A stretch of DNA of 64,000 nucleotides from Hymenobacter taeanensis (GTDB taxonomy: Bacteria; Bacteroidota; Bacteroidia; Cytophagales; Hymenobacteraceae). Both the position numbers and the translations under genes were made by a program. The notes beneath the pieces are model-generated. The model did not search any database. It was not told where the DNA came from and worked only from the letters and a program-made list of their open reading frames with translations. Shown here piece by piece: positions 19,048-28,206 of this stretch; the stretch's first letter is position 1, and each line of letters opens with the position of its first letter. The DNA lies in contig NZ_CP053538.1 in NCBI RefSeq assembly GCF_013137895.1, forward strand, positions 3,193,001 to 3,257,000. Reading direction: 5' to 3'.

Positions 19048-19081
19048 GGCCGGCCCGCGTCCCCTAATCGCAGGGCCGGCC
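19048..19081. terminator. GC-rich hairpin upstream of the sugar permease
   Basis: GGCCGGCCC at 19048-19056 pairs perfectly with GGGCCGGCC at 19073-19081. It lies in the 211-bp gap between susD2 and the permease gene. With the hairpin at 19128-19161 it could lower read-through from susCD into the permease. Confidence 0.4.
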
Positions 19082-19127
19082 CAGGAACTCCGCTGGCTCT
19101 AGCGGATTCAGCGGAGCGAAATCAAGC

Positions 19128-19161
19128 AGCAGGTGGCCCAGAAGACGCCAGGCCACCTGCT
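19128..19161 (-). terminator. Hairpin after susD2
   Basis: AGCAGGTGGCC at 19128-19138 pairs perfectly with GGCCACCTGCT at 19151-19161 across a 12-nt loop, about 55 bp past the susD2 stop. Likely a partial terminator or an RNA-stabilising element for the susC2-susD2 message. Confidence 0.5.
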
Positions 19162-19216
19162 AGCCGTACTAACTACATCGGCCCGGCAGCTTGCAGACCG
19201 CCGGGCCGAAAAGTCA

Positions 19217-20698
19217 TTAATAACCAGGGTTCTGCTGGAGCTGTGCGTTGTTGTTAATCTCGTTCTGCGGAATGGGGAACAACAGGTAGTTCACATCCGG
19301 ACGGGTAAGCTTCTCCTGAATCAGGTCCAGGGCAGTTACCGCATGCGCGCCGGGTTCGGCCTGGTTGTGGCGGGCGTAGCGCAGAAGATCATACCACCGC
19401 TCACCTTCAAAGGCCAGCTCTAAGCGGCGCTGACGGTCAATTTCATCGCGCAGGGCCTTTTTGCTGGCGTACTGCGGCGAGGCAGCCGTGAGCGGGAGCA
19501 ACCCAGCCCGGGTACGTACCAGGTTCAGCTTAGCCAGCACATCGGCTGAGGGGCCACTCTGTTCGTTGGCAGCCTCCGCGTACATCAGCAGTACATCGGC
19601 GTAGCGCAGAATGTAGGTGTTGTCGGGGCTGTTGAAGGCATTGGGAGCACCGGGCCACTTGTACACAAACGCGCCTCTATCGTTGGCCGTGCTGCTGGTG
19701 CTGTACACGAAGCTGGCGTAGTCGCGGCCGGCATTGGTGCGGCCAATGAGCGTCCAGCGCTTGTCAGCATTGGGCTTGCGCACGCCGCCCGCCAGCACCG
19801 ATGAGGTATCGGCGTACTGGAGCAGCTCGGCAGTAGGAATGTTGAACTTCGGGAAGGAGTACGTGGCCGGCGGCGAAGGAAGCAATAGGTCGGGCAGGAT
19901 GTTGTTGCCATCGGCGTTGCCCTGGTTTTGCACTTCCAGAATGGTTTCGGGCGCCTTGTTCTCAGCCGGGAAAAGGCCTTTGAAATTAGGCAGCAACGAG
20001 TACGTGCCAGCGTTGATAACCTTGTTGGCGGCCGTTGCGGCCTGGGCCCACTGGCGCTGCGTGAGGTACACTTTGGCCAGCAGTGCATTCACGGCTCCTT
20101 TCGTTACGCGGTTGGTGTTGCTGGCCGGGGCCAGGCCATCGGCCGCGGTCAGGTCAGTAACAATCTGGCCATACACGGTTTCAGCCGATGTGCGGGGCAG
20201 GGCAATTACTGCGGGGTCACCGGTTTCGGTGGGGTCTAGGCGCAACGGCACTGCGCCGTACAGCTTCACCAGGTTGTAGTAGTGCAGGGCCCGCAGGAAG
20301 TAGGCTTCGCCCAGAATCTGGTTTTTCCGATCCGCGGCCATCGATACGTTCGGCACGTATTTCAGCACGGCATTGGCGCGGTTGATGCCAATGTAACAAG
20401 CGCGCCAGATGTTGGTTACCTGGCTGGTGGTCGGCGTCCAGTTAATCCGGTCCAGCGTGGTAACGTCGCCGTTGGTGCTGGTGCAGTTATCAGAGGGCAT
20501 TTCACCCACTACTACCAAGTCCTGGCTGTAGAGGCCGGTAGCCTGCAGGGCGTCGTAGGCGGCCGTAATAGCTGCCTCCGCGTCATCGGCGTTCTGGTAA
20601 AAGTTTTCGGGCGCAATAGTGGGCAGGGGCTGCTTGTCAAGAACATCGCAGCTACCCAGCAGAACCAGCGCAAAAACGGGGATTAGTATCTTTTTCAT
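19217..20698 (-). CDS. SusD/RagB-family glycan-binding lipoprotein (pair 2)
   Basis: Surface lipoprotein of 493 residues that partners SusC2. The signal peptide MKKILIPVFALVLLGSC places the lipidated cysteine at residue 17, followed by DVLDK. SusD features are the APENFYQNADDAEAAITAAY segment near 29-48, GEAYFLRALHYYNLVKLYG near 130-148, the repeated EAANEQSG/ADVLLMYAEA region and the C-terminal LLFPIPQNEINNNAQL...NPGY. The gap to susC2 is 19 bp. It shares only family-level similarity with SusD1, so the two pairs probably bind different glycans or different stages of breakdown. Confidence 0.93.
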   Translation of the reverse strand: MKKILIPVFALVLLGSCDVLDKQPLPTIAPENFYQNADDAEAAITAAYDALQATGLYSQDLVVVGEMPSDNCTSTNGDVTTLDRINWTPTTSQVTNIWRACYIGINRANAVLKYVPNVSMAADRKNQILGEAYFLRALHYYNLVKLYGAVPLRLDPTETGDPAVIALPRTSAETVYGQIVTDLTAADGLAPASNTNRVTKGAVNALLAKVYLTQRQWAQAATAANKVINAGTYSLLPNFKGLFPAENKAPETILEVQNQGNADGNNILPDLLLPSPPATYSFPKFNIPTAELLQYADTSSVLAGGVRKPNADKRWTLIGRTNAGRDYASFVYSTSSTANDRGAFVYKWPGAPNAFNSPDNTYILRYADVLLMYAEAANEQSGPSADVLAKLNLVRTRAGLLPLTAASPQYASKKALRDEIDRQRRLELAFEGERWYDLLRYARHNQAEPGAHAVTALDLIQEKLTRPDVNYLLFPIPQNEINNNAQLQQNPGY

Positions 20699-20717
20699 GG
20701 GAATAGCGGAGCTCAGC

Positions 20718-23700
20718 TTAGAAGTTGGCGTTCAGACCAACGGTATAAGTGCGGGATTGGGGGTACACGCCAAAGTCGCGACCGATGCTAGTGGAAGAGA
20801 AGGGGTCGGCGCTTACCTCCGGGTCGTAGCCCGAGTAGTCCGTCCAGGTAATCAGGTTCTGACCGCTCACGTACACGCGCAGGCTGGCAATGCGGGCCTT
20901 GTTGATGAGCGTGGTGGGCAGTGTGTAGCCCAGGGTTAGGTTTTTGAGGCGCACGTAGCTGCCATCCTCAATCCAGCGCGACGAGAAGCGGCCGTTGCCG
21001 TTCGGGTCATTAAACACCGCCCGTGGTATGTTGGTGTTGGTGTTAGAAGGCGTCCAGCGGTCGAGCACCGTGGTGAGCTGGTTAACCGGGCCGGTCAGCG
21101 ACTCCAGCGCTTGGCGGTTGGCATTATAGATGTCGTTGCCGAAGCTGCCCTGGAAGAACACGCTCAGATCGAGACCTTTAAAGGTGAACGTGTTCGTAAC
21201 GCCCGCAATAACTTTGGGGTTAGGATTGCCGATGATGGTGCGGTCATCATTGTTGATTTTACCATCACCGTTCACGTCTACGAAGCGGATATCTCCTGGC
21301 TTAGGGTTGCCGGGTTGCGTAGGAGCCGCCTTAATTTCATCAGCCGACTGGAAGATGCCCTGCACCTGGTGGCCGTAGAACACGCCCAGCGGCTGGCCCT
21401 TCTTGGTAATGCTGTTGCTGTTGATGATGGTACGGTCCACCAGTTGGTTCTGGTCGTTTACCAGCGTGCCCAGGTCAATAACCTTGTTGCGGTTCAGCGA
21501 GGCGTTCAGGTTAGTGCTCCAGTTGAAGCCTCCGTTTTCGCCCTGCACGTTGGTAGTAGCTAGGGCAAACTCCAGGCCCTTGTTCTCTACTGTACCCACG
21601 TTCTGGATGATGCTCAGCTGCTCAGCACCCGTGCTGGGGGCCAGGGGCACGCTCAGCAACAGGTTGTTTGAGCGCTTGCGGTAGGCATCAAAGTTAAACG
21701 TGAGACGGTCGTTGAACAGGCCCAAGTCGAGGCCCAGGTCATATTGCTTAGACGTTTCCCACTTCAGGTCGCGGTTACCGATCCGGTCGGGGCGAATGCC
21801 ACCCTGGATGGTGCCGGCGCTGCCTGCGTAGTTGGAGCCGGCGCTGTAGGCGCTAAAGCGCTGGTAAGTGTAGCCCAGCTCCTGGTTACCGTTGATACCA
21901 AAGCTGCCGCGCACTTTCAGGTCAGAAACAGGGGTGTTCTGGGGGAAGAAAGACTCCTTGGAGATGCGCCAGCCCAAAGCCACGGCCGGGAAGTAGCCGT
22001 AGTGCTGGTCAAAGCGGCTGGTGCCATCCTGGCGCAAGCTCAGCGTGGCCAGGTACCGGTCATCGAAGCTATAGATAGCGCGGGCAAACAAGCTAGTCAG
22101 GCCCCACTCTTCCTCGTAGCTGCTGGTGCCCAGGCGCTCAGTACCGGCCGAGAGGTACGGCACTGCGTTGGAAGCGTAGCCCCGCACTGAAGCGTTGGAG
22201 GCAAAGCGGTTAGACTCCTGTACCGACTGGCCCGCCAGCAGTTGCAGGCTGTGCTTCTCACCCAGGTTGGGGTTGTAGGTTACCGTGTTTTCCCAGAGCC
22301 AGATAGTTTGCTGGGTAGTGCCGGTGCGGCCGCTGCCTCGCGTAGAAGCATCAGCCCGCGAGGTGCCGGGGTAGTTGCGGGTGATGAACTCATTCTCCAG
22401 CTGGGTGCGGAAGTCGATGCCCAGCGACGAGCGGAACTTCAGGTTCTTCAGAATGTCGTACTCCCCGTACAGGTTGCCAATTACCTGGTTGGTAATAGCC
22501 TTGTTGTTGGTTTCCAGGAGGTTGCCAACGGGGTTGTCTGACAGCGAGAAGGGGTTGGTGGCGTATACGCCGTTGGCATCCCGCACGGGAATGGTCGGGA
22601 TTTGAGCCAGCGTACCTAGTACGGTGCCTGAGTTGCCCAGGCCCAGCTCACTGCGCACGCTACCATTAGTATTGGTGCGGCTCATGTTCATGTTGGTGCC
22701 AATCCGGAACTTGGTGCCCGCCTGCTGATCAAAGTTCAGCTTGAAGTTGAAGCGGTCGAAGCCCGAGTTCAGAATGATACCATCCTGCTTGAAGTAGCCA
22801 CCCGCCACATAGTAACGGGTTTTGTCGGTGCCGCCGCTTACGTTCAGCTGATAGTTCTGAATGGCGGCCGTGCGGTACACCTCATCCTGCCAATCGGTGT
22901 CGTAGGGCAGGTTATTGACATCAGCGAAGCCAGGAGCAGCACCCCCGTTAATCTGCGACTCATTGTAGTACTCTGCAAACTGACGCGCGTTGAGCACGTC
23001 CAGCTTCTTGCGGAGCTGCTGCACGCCGTAGTAAGCATTGAGGCCTACCTGCGGCTTGCCCGACTTACCACGCTTGGTAGTAACCACCACTACGCCGTTG
23101 GCAGCGCGCACACCGTAAATAGCAGCGGCGGCACCGTCCTTGAGCACGTCAATCGACTCAATATCGGCGGGGTTGATGGAGTTGAGGGGGTTGGGCTTCT
23201 GGTTGCCTACGCTCAGCTCACGGTCGTAGGTGGGCAGCACGGGTACGCCATCAATCACATACAGCGGGGAGTTGCTGCCGGTAATAGAGCTGTTACCCCG
23301 AATGCGCACGTTAATGCCCGCACCCGGAGCTCCCGTAGGAGCCGTTACCTGTACGCCGGGGGCCTGGCCTTGCAGGGCCTGATCGAAGCCGGCTACCCGC
23401 TGCCGCTCAATCTGCGGCGCCGATACCGACGCTACTGACGTGGTCAGCTCCTGGCGGCTCAGCGTGCCGTAGCCCACTACCACTACTTCCTTCAGCGCCT
23501 GCGTGTCCTCGTTGAGGGTAATGCTGCTCACCTGCGTGGGCTGGCCGTCAACTACGGTAATAGCCTGGCGGCTGGTGGTAAAGCCCACCGACGAGATGAC
23601 CAGGGTGTAAGAACCTGCGGGTACGTTAGAAATGGTGTAAGCACCCGAGGCATCAGTAGCGCTGCCCAGCGTGGTGCCTTCCAGCAGTACCGTAACGCCG

Positions 23701-23912
23701 GGCAGGCCTTCACCTTTGGCATCAACTACACGGCCACTCACGGGGCTGTTTACCAACGCGGCGGCAGTACGCTTGGCGCTGGGGGTAGCGGCCGTTGCAG
23801 CGGCCGGCAGGGCAAGGGTTAGGCCCGAGAGGAGCACACCGCCCACCGCTGGCGTAAGCCAAAGGCGGCTGCGGAAGCCAGAGCCGTGTGGGAATTGTAA
23901 TGAAAGCGGCAT
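20718..23912 (-). CDS. SusC/RagA-family TonB-dependent transporter (pair 2)
   Basis: Outer-membrane channel of 1064 residues. The N-terminus has a long signal region (hydrophobic core VGGVLLSGLTLALPAAATA). A carboxypeptidase-regulatory-like domain spans about 55-140, followed by EVVVVGYGTLSRQELT. The plug shows PADIESIDVLKDGAAAAIYG and GVVVVTTKRG near 250-285. The rest forms the TonB-type barrel and ends in an aromatic residue (GLNANF). It begins a leftward transcript susC2-susD2-(hairpins)-permease-GH30. It is clearly paralogous to the SusC at 6323-9394 but with a different barrel, suggesting a different ligand. Confidence 0.94.
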   Translation of the reverse strand: MPLSLQFPHGSGFRSRLWLTPAVGGVLLSGLTLALPAAATAATPSAKRTAAALVNSPVSGRVVDAKGEGLPGVTVLLEGTTLGSATDASGAYTISNVPAGSYTLVISSVGFTTSRQAITVVDGQPTQVSSITLNEDTQALKEVVVVGYGTLSRQELTTSVASVSAPQIERQRVAGFDQALQGQAPGVQVTAPTGAPGAGINVRIRGNSSITGSNSPLYVIDGVPVLPTYDRELSVGNQKPNPLNSINPADIESIDVLKDGAAAAIYGVRAANGVVVVTTKRGKSGKPQVGLNAYYGVQQLRKKLDVLNARQFAEYYNESQINGGAAPGFADVNNLPYDTDWQDEVYRTAAIQNYQLNVSGGTDKTRYYVAGGYFKQDGIILNSGFDRFNFKLNFDQQAGTKFRIGTNMNMSRTNTNGSVRSELGLGNSGTVLGTLAQIPTIPVRDANGVYATNPFSLSDNPVGNLLETNNKAITNQVIGNLYGEYDILKNLKFRSSLGIDFRTQLENEFITRNYPGTSRADASTRGSGRTGTTQQTIWLWENTVTYNPNLGEKHSLQLLAGQSVQESNRFASNASVRGYASNAVPYLSAGTERLGTSSYEEEWGLTSLFARAIYSFDDRYLATLSLRQDGTSRFDQHYGYFPAVALGWRISKESFFPQNTPVSDLKVRGSFGINGNQELGYTYQRFSAYSAGSNYAGSAGTIQGGIRPDRIGNRDLKWETSKQYDLGLDLGLFNDRLTFNFDAYRKRSNNLLLSVPLAPSTGAEQLSIIQNVGTVENKGLEFALATTNVQGENGGFNWSTNLNASLNRNKVIDLGTLVNDQNQLVDRTIINSNSITKKGQPLGVFYGHQVQGIFQSADEIKAAPTQPGNPKPGDIRFVDVNGDGKINNDDRTIIGNPNPKVIAGVTNTFTFKGLDLSVFFQGSFGNDIYNANRQALESLTGPVNQLTTVLDRWTPSNTNTNIPRAVFNDPNGNGRFSSRWIEDGSYVRLKNLTLGYTLPTTLINKARIASLRVYVSGQNLITWTDYSGYDPEVSADPFSSTSIGRDFGVYPQSRTYTVGLNANF

Positions 23913-24022
23913 AGAAGAGGGGGATTAAGAAGTGGGACTAAAGAGGAATCTGGGAGCGGCCACGGGCCTGATGCCGGGCCGCCATTGGGGAAAGCACTAA
24001 AGAAATTGAGCTGTAAAGTGGC

Positions 24023-24874
24023 CTAGGGCGAAAGGCTGGCATGCACTGGCGGTGCGGTACCTTGGGGACGAGCAGCCAGCGCTGCCCGCAGGCATTCTGC
24101 AGGACTGTGGGTACCCCAGTGCGTAAGCAGAGTAGCCAGAAAAGCATCACTGGTGCCCAGGCTGTCTTGGGCAGCGGCCGGGTGGCCTGCTTCGCTGATC
24201 AGCTCATTGCGGTACCAGAGTGTGGCGCCGGCTGCCCCCTTGGTTAGGCACACGGCCTCCAGTTTGAAGTGGGCTGCCAGCCACGGCAGGGCCGTGGCCT
24301 CGTCGCTTGGCTGGCCTAGCCACCCCATTATCTCGCTTAGCTCCTGCTCGCTGAGCTTTACCAAATCAGCCTGCCGCAGAAGGTACTTGATACCCGTGCG
24401 GGTATAATGAGGCGGGCGCAGGTTTACATCAAACACCTTAAACCGGGCCACCTGCAGCAGGCGGTAGAGGGTTTCGCGGGTGGCGGCACTGCGGGCGGCC
24501 AGGGAGCCGTATACTACCATGCGTGCCTCCGCCACTGCGGCCCGGACCTCCTCAGTGTATTGGAGGTAATCCCAGGCAACCGGCTCTACAATTTTATACA
24601 CCCGGGGGCCGGAGGTGAGGTTTACTTTCACCACGCCCGTCAGGTGAGTCTGGCTGCGCTGAATCAGGTGGCAGTCGAGGCCCTGCTGCTGCATGGCTGC
24701 TACCAGGCCGGCGCCTAGTTCATCTTCCCCCACCCGGCTGATAAGCTGGGCCGGGTGGCCTAGCCGTTGCAGCTGCACGGCCACGTTGTAGGGCGCCCCG
24801 CCGGGTTGGCGGCCGGCGGGCAGCATATCCCAGAGGAATTCCCCTATGCAAACGATGGCGGTTGAAGGATTCAT
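24023..24874 (-). CDS. PfkB-family sugar kinase (fructokinase-like) with altered C-terminus
   Basis: Cytoplasmic ribokinase-fold kinase that would phosphorylate a hexose with ATP. The N-terminal substrate segment GGAPYN is at residues 25-30, close to fructokinases. The C-terminal signature, normally G-x-G-D with a catalytic Asp, reads LGTSDAF with D243: the second glycine is replaced by serine. The final helix and ATP-binding end are about seven residues shorter than usual, going directly from LRAALAA to RPQGTAPP; total length is 283 against about 295-305. It may still fold, but activity could be lowered. It lies upstream of susC2 and is probably part of sugar assimilation, although sugar specificity is not shown. 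Confidence 0.75.
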   Translation of the reverse strand: MNPSTAIVCIGEFLWDMLPAGRQPGGAPYNVAVQLQRLGHPAQLISRVGEDELGAGLVAAMQQQGLDCHLIQRSQTHLTGVVKVNLTSGPRVYKIVEPVAWDYLQYTEEVRAAVAEARMVVYGSLAARSAATRETLYRLLQVARFKVFDVNLRPPHYTRTGIKYLLRQADLVKLSEQELSEIMGWLGQPSDEATALPWLAAHFKLEAVCLTKGAAGATLWYRNELISEAGHPAAAQDSLGTSDAFLATLLTHWGTHSPAECLRAALAARPQGTAPPVHASLSP

Positions 24875-24990
24875 GGCGGTAGTAGTGCTAGCAAAATTCT
24901 ACCGCAGCGCCCCGCAAGGCATGCACGATTCTTTCAAAATGTGTTCAATCTATGAAAAAGTTGTAATGCTCTGATTTTTATATAGTTAAT

Positions 24991-25023
24991 AAAATAAAAA
25001 ACCGAACCCCATGGGGGTCCGGT
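24991..25023 (-). terminator. Rho-independent terminator of the hybrid regulator gene
   Basis: On the minus strand ACCGGACCCC and GGGGTTCGGT form a ten-position stem with one mismatch around a CAT loop. It is followed directly by a T-rich tract (TTTTTTATTTTATT). It lies 33 bp past the regulator stop codon and separates it from the kinase gene. Confidence 0.8.
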
Positions 25024-25055
25024 AGCACATTTGTAACAACAATATCAGAAATACA

Positions 25056-27893
25056 TCAGTAGTGAGGCGCGATGTGCAGGGTCCGGAACTCAGAAGGAGC
25101 CAGCTGGTAATGGGCCTTAAAGCTGGCCGAGAAGTAAGAGGGCGAGGAGAAGCCCAGCTCATAGGCCACCTCGGCAATGGTGAGAGACTCATCGAGCAGC
25201 AGTTCCCGGGCTTTGGTCAGGCGCAGGTTCTGCACGAAGTCAGTAACGCCGGTGCCCAGCACGGCTTTCACTTTCCGGTACAGCTGCATCCGGGAGATAC
25301 CCAGGCTGCGGGCAATATCCTCCACGCTCAGGTTGGAGCGGGTGAGGTTGGCTTCCACAATAGCGGTAAGGTCAGCCAGGAATTTCTGGTCGGGGTTGGT
25401 GGTAGCTACCGTGGCGGTATCAATGGAGAGCTCCCGCCGGAAGTGCTCCCGCTGCCGGGCCCGGTTTGAGAGCAGGGTGCGAATGCTCTCTTGCAGGAAG
25501 GTGGGGTTGAAGGGTTTGGTCAGGTACAAGTCGGCGCCGGCCTGTACGCCCTCCACTTGCTGCTCGGGGGCAGTGCGAGCCGTGAGTAGCACCACCGGAA
25601 TGTGGGAGGTGCGCCAGTCGGCTCGCAGCTGCGTAACCACCTCTAGGCCACTCAGCCCGGGCATCATCACATCGCACACAATCAAATCCGGAATGAGCTC
25701 GGTAGCCATCCGGAAGCCCGAGTGGCCGTCGCTGGCACTTTGCACCCTAAAATCTGTCCGGAGCTTGCGCGTCAGAAAGTCGTTTACCTCGCTGTTATCT
25801 TCAATCACCAGCACCAGCGTTTCGCTGGTGTTTTCAGGGCCTTCCTGTTCCAGGTGGTGGCCTAGCTCAGAGGTAATAGGCTCGGGCTCATCCAGAGAAA
25901 GCTGCAGGGGTGCGGTAGGGCTGTGGGAGCGTAGTTCCTCGGGCAGCTCCCGGGGCAACGTTACCACAAAGGTGCTGCCCTGCCCGGGCTGGCTGCTAAA
26001 CGTGAGCTGCCCCTGGTGCAGCCTAACCAGACCCTGGGCCAATGCCAGGCCCATGCCGGAGCCTTTGGCTACGGCACCCTGCTCACCCTGGTAAAACCAC
26101 TCAAAGATGTGGCTTTGGTCCTGGGGGCTGATGCCGTGGCCGGTGTCGGCGACGCTAACCCGCACGGAGCGCCCTTCATCAGCTGGCTGCAGACTAATAG
26201 TTATCCGGCCCTGTTCAGGCGTAAACTTGAGGGCGTTGGAGAGCAGGTTGAAGAAGACTTTATCCAGAATATTGCCATCAAACCACGCCATGAGCACCGG
26301 CTGCGCTACTTGAAAGCGCAGATCTACGCCGCGCAGGTGAGCGGGCTTTTCAAAGGCGTCTACGATTTCGCGCACAAAGGCTACCAGATTGCTCTCGGTG
26401 GCACGCACGGCCATTTTACCCACTTCAATCTTGCGGAAGTCGAGCAGCTGATTTACCAGCTGTAGCAGGCGCTGCGTGTTGCGGCGCACCAGTGCCAGAT
26501 CCTGACGCTGGGGAGCGGTCAGGTCGGGGCTACTGGTCAGGAGCTCCTCCACGGGGCCCAGAATGAGGGTGAGGGGGGTGCGTAGCTCGTGCGAGAAGTT
26601 GGTGAAGAATCGCAGCTTGGCCTCGGTATCGGTGCGGGCCTGCTCCGCCATTACCTCCAGTTGATTGCGCTGCTGCAGAATCTCCTCGTTCTGGTGTACC
26701 AGCTGACGGTTGATTTTATCGTTCTCCGCATTTTGCAGGGCCAGCAGGTGATTTATCTGACGGTTTTTGCGGGCGGAGCGCCAGGCCGCTGCCCCAAGCG
26801 CCACAGCGCCCAGCAGGGTAACCAGCAGCCAGTTTAATACGACTTGCTGGCTGGCGTAGGTTTGCTGCAGCCGGTGCAAAAGGCTCTGTTGGCGCTCAAT
26901 ATCCTGCTGCTGGGTGCGCATCTTTTCATTCTGCTGCAGTAGCGTGAGCACGTTGGTTGAGTCAACAACGATGGTACCCAGGATGTTCTCCTTGTTGAAA
27001 GGCGCTTTTCTGAGGATTTTCAGAGCCGTCCGGATAGCTTCTTCACCCCCAGGCGAGTATAGAATGGACGCATCGAGCACACCCCGCTGCACCAAATCTA
27101 GGCCCTCGCCCGGGCCTGCCTGCGCATCTACCCCAATGATGCGCACGCGCTTGGTGAGGCCCAATTCCTGGCACACTTCGTAAGCGCCGTGGCCCATCCC
27201 ATCGTTGTGGGAGAAAATCATGGTCACCTCCGGGTGAGCCTGCAATGCCTTGGTCAGCTCGGGCTTCAGGGTGCGCACGGTCCAGTCGCCGGTTACTTGT
27301 GCTACCACGTGCAGGCCGGGGTGCAAGGCCAAGCCTTGGGCAAAGCCCAGGTGGCGCTCAGAAGTGGCCGAAGAGCCCGGAGTACCCAGAATTTCAAGAA
27401 TGTTGCCTCGTTGCTTCAGCAGGCGGGAAATGTAGCGGGCGGCCGTTTGGCCTACCTCCACGTTGTTGCCGCCTACATAGGCAGTATACTGCTGGGAGGC
27501 CGTACGGCGGTCGAGCAGAATAACGGGGATACCGCGCCGGTAGGCCTCCTCCACGGCCGGCGTTACCGGCTCCGACTCATAAGGCGAAACGATAAGCAGG
27601 TCAACGCCTTGCTGCACAAACTCCCGTATTTGCTCCTGCTGTTTCTGGCTGTCGTCGTGGGCATCCAGCACCTGCAGCTGCACCTCCGGGTGAAAGCTCA
27701 GCTCCCGCTCCATACCGGCCAGCATTTCCTTGCGCCACGGGCCCGCCATGCTGCACTGTGAAAAGCCAATTCGGTACCCCGCTGTCTTTTTCTGCGGTGC
27801 GCAACTACCCAGCATTAGGAAGCTGGAAAGTACTAGCACGAGCCAGCCAAAACGAAGGACGGGCATTTTATTCACGTAATGTTTGGGAGACAT
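25056..27893 (-). CDS. Hybrid two-component system: periplasmic sugar-binding domain, histidine kinase, receiver and AraC-type DNA-binding domain
   Basis: A one-protein sensor-regulator of 945 residues. A lipoprotein-like signal (C31) is followed by a LacI/ribose-binding-type sensor domain (about 38-315), similar in layout to fructose-sensing HTCS proteins of Bacteroides. A membrane helix lies at 354-371, then a coiled coil. The histidine kinase has H435 (SHELRTP), an N box (FFNLLSNALKFTP) and G boxes (DTGHGI, GSGMGL). The receiver domain has phospho-acceptor D741 and the AraC/XylS helix-turn-helix is at 835-940. It reads away from the TonB receptor and toward the kinase/susC2 block, so it likely activates that locus. 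The sensor type suggests a monosaccharide ligand. A second ATG at 27866 is possible. Confidence 0.92.
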   Translation of the reverse strand: MSPKHYVNKMPVLRFGWLVLVLSSFLMLGSCAPQKKTAGYRIGFSQCSMAGPWRKEMLAGMERELSFHPEVQLQVLDAHDDSQKQQEQIREFVQQGVDLLIVSPYESEPVTPAVEEAYRRGIPVILLDRRTASQQYTAYVGGNNVEVGQTAARYISRLLKQRGNILEILGTPGSSATSERHLGFAQGLALHPGLHVVAQVTGDWTVRTLKPELTKALQAHPEVTMIFSHNDGMGHGAYEVCQELGLTKRVRIIGVDAQAGPGEGLDLVQRGVLDASILYSPGGEEAIRTALKILRKAPFNKENILGTIVVDSTNVLTLLQQNEKMRTQQQDIERQQSLLHRLQQTYASQQVVLNWLLVTLLGAVALGAAAWRSARKNRQINHLLALQNAENDKINRQLVHQNEEILQQRNQLEVMAEQARTDTEAKLRFFTNFSHELRTPLTLILGPVEELLTSSPDLTAPQRQDLALVRRNTQRLLQLVNQLLDFRKIEVGKMAVRATESNLVAFVREIVDAFEKPAHLRGVDLRFQVAQPVLMAWFDGNILDKVFFNLLSNALKFTPEQGRITISLQPADEGRSVRVSVADTGHGISPQDQSHIFEWFYQGEQGAVAKGSGMGLALAQGLVRLHQGQLTFSSQPGQGSTFVVTLPRELPEELRSHSPTAPLQLSLDEPEPITSELGHHLEQEGPENTSETLVLVIEDNSEVNDFLTRKLRTDFRVQSASDGHSGFRMATELIPDLIVCDVMMPGLSGLEVVTQLRADWRTSHIPVVLLTARTAPEQQVEGVQAGADLYLTKPFNPTFLQESIRTLLSNRARQREHFRRELSIDTATVATTNPDQKFLADLTAIVEANLTRSNLSVEDIARSLGISRMQLYRKVKAVLGTGVTDFVQNLRLTKARELLLDESLTIAEVAYELGFSSPSYFSASFKAHYQLAPSEFRTLHIAPHY

Positions 27894-28206
27894 AGTACAG
27901 CAGGAAGGTTTTCCTGCACCATATCAAAGATACCGGTTTCCGGTATAGCGCATAAATTATTGCAGTAGATAGCCTCACCGCTTCGCCCTGCCTCGGGGTG
28001 TGGTTAAGCGTTAGGCATAAAAAGAAGTAGTCATTCGTCTGGTTTTCACTATAACACCACGCGCGGCTGCATACTCGGAGAACCCGGTTGGCAGAAATAT
28101 TCAAAACGAAATCAGCGAAACGCGGTATAGCTTCTGGCGGTGCAGAAACCACGAGGCCTAGGCCACTGGTTGCCTGCCAGCGCCTACTGCCTTTAGACTT
28201 ACCCGA
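27894..28206. other. Divergent intergenic region between hybrid regulator and TonB receptor
   Basis: This 313-bp gap drives genes in both directions. Near its left end it contains the candidate promoter at 27925-27932 and the palindrome at 27930-27946. Near its right end there is a double copy of the GGCCTAG/CTAGGCC motif around 28155-28164. An open frame covering much of the minus strand has no recognisable protein features and I regard it as chance. No riboswitch was recognised. Confidence 0.5.
27925..27946 (-). promoter_or_regulatory. Candidate promoter (-7) and palindromic operator of the hybrid regulator gene
   Basis: On the minus strand TATCTTTG (27932 to 27925) matches the Bacteroidota -7 consensus TAnnTTTG, 32 bp before the start codon. 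Overlapping it, ATACCGG at 27930-27936 and CCGGTAT at 27940-27946 form a perfect 7-bp inverted repeat with a TTT spacer, a possible regulator site. No clear -33 TTTG was found. Confidence 0.4.
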
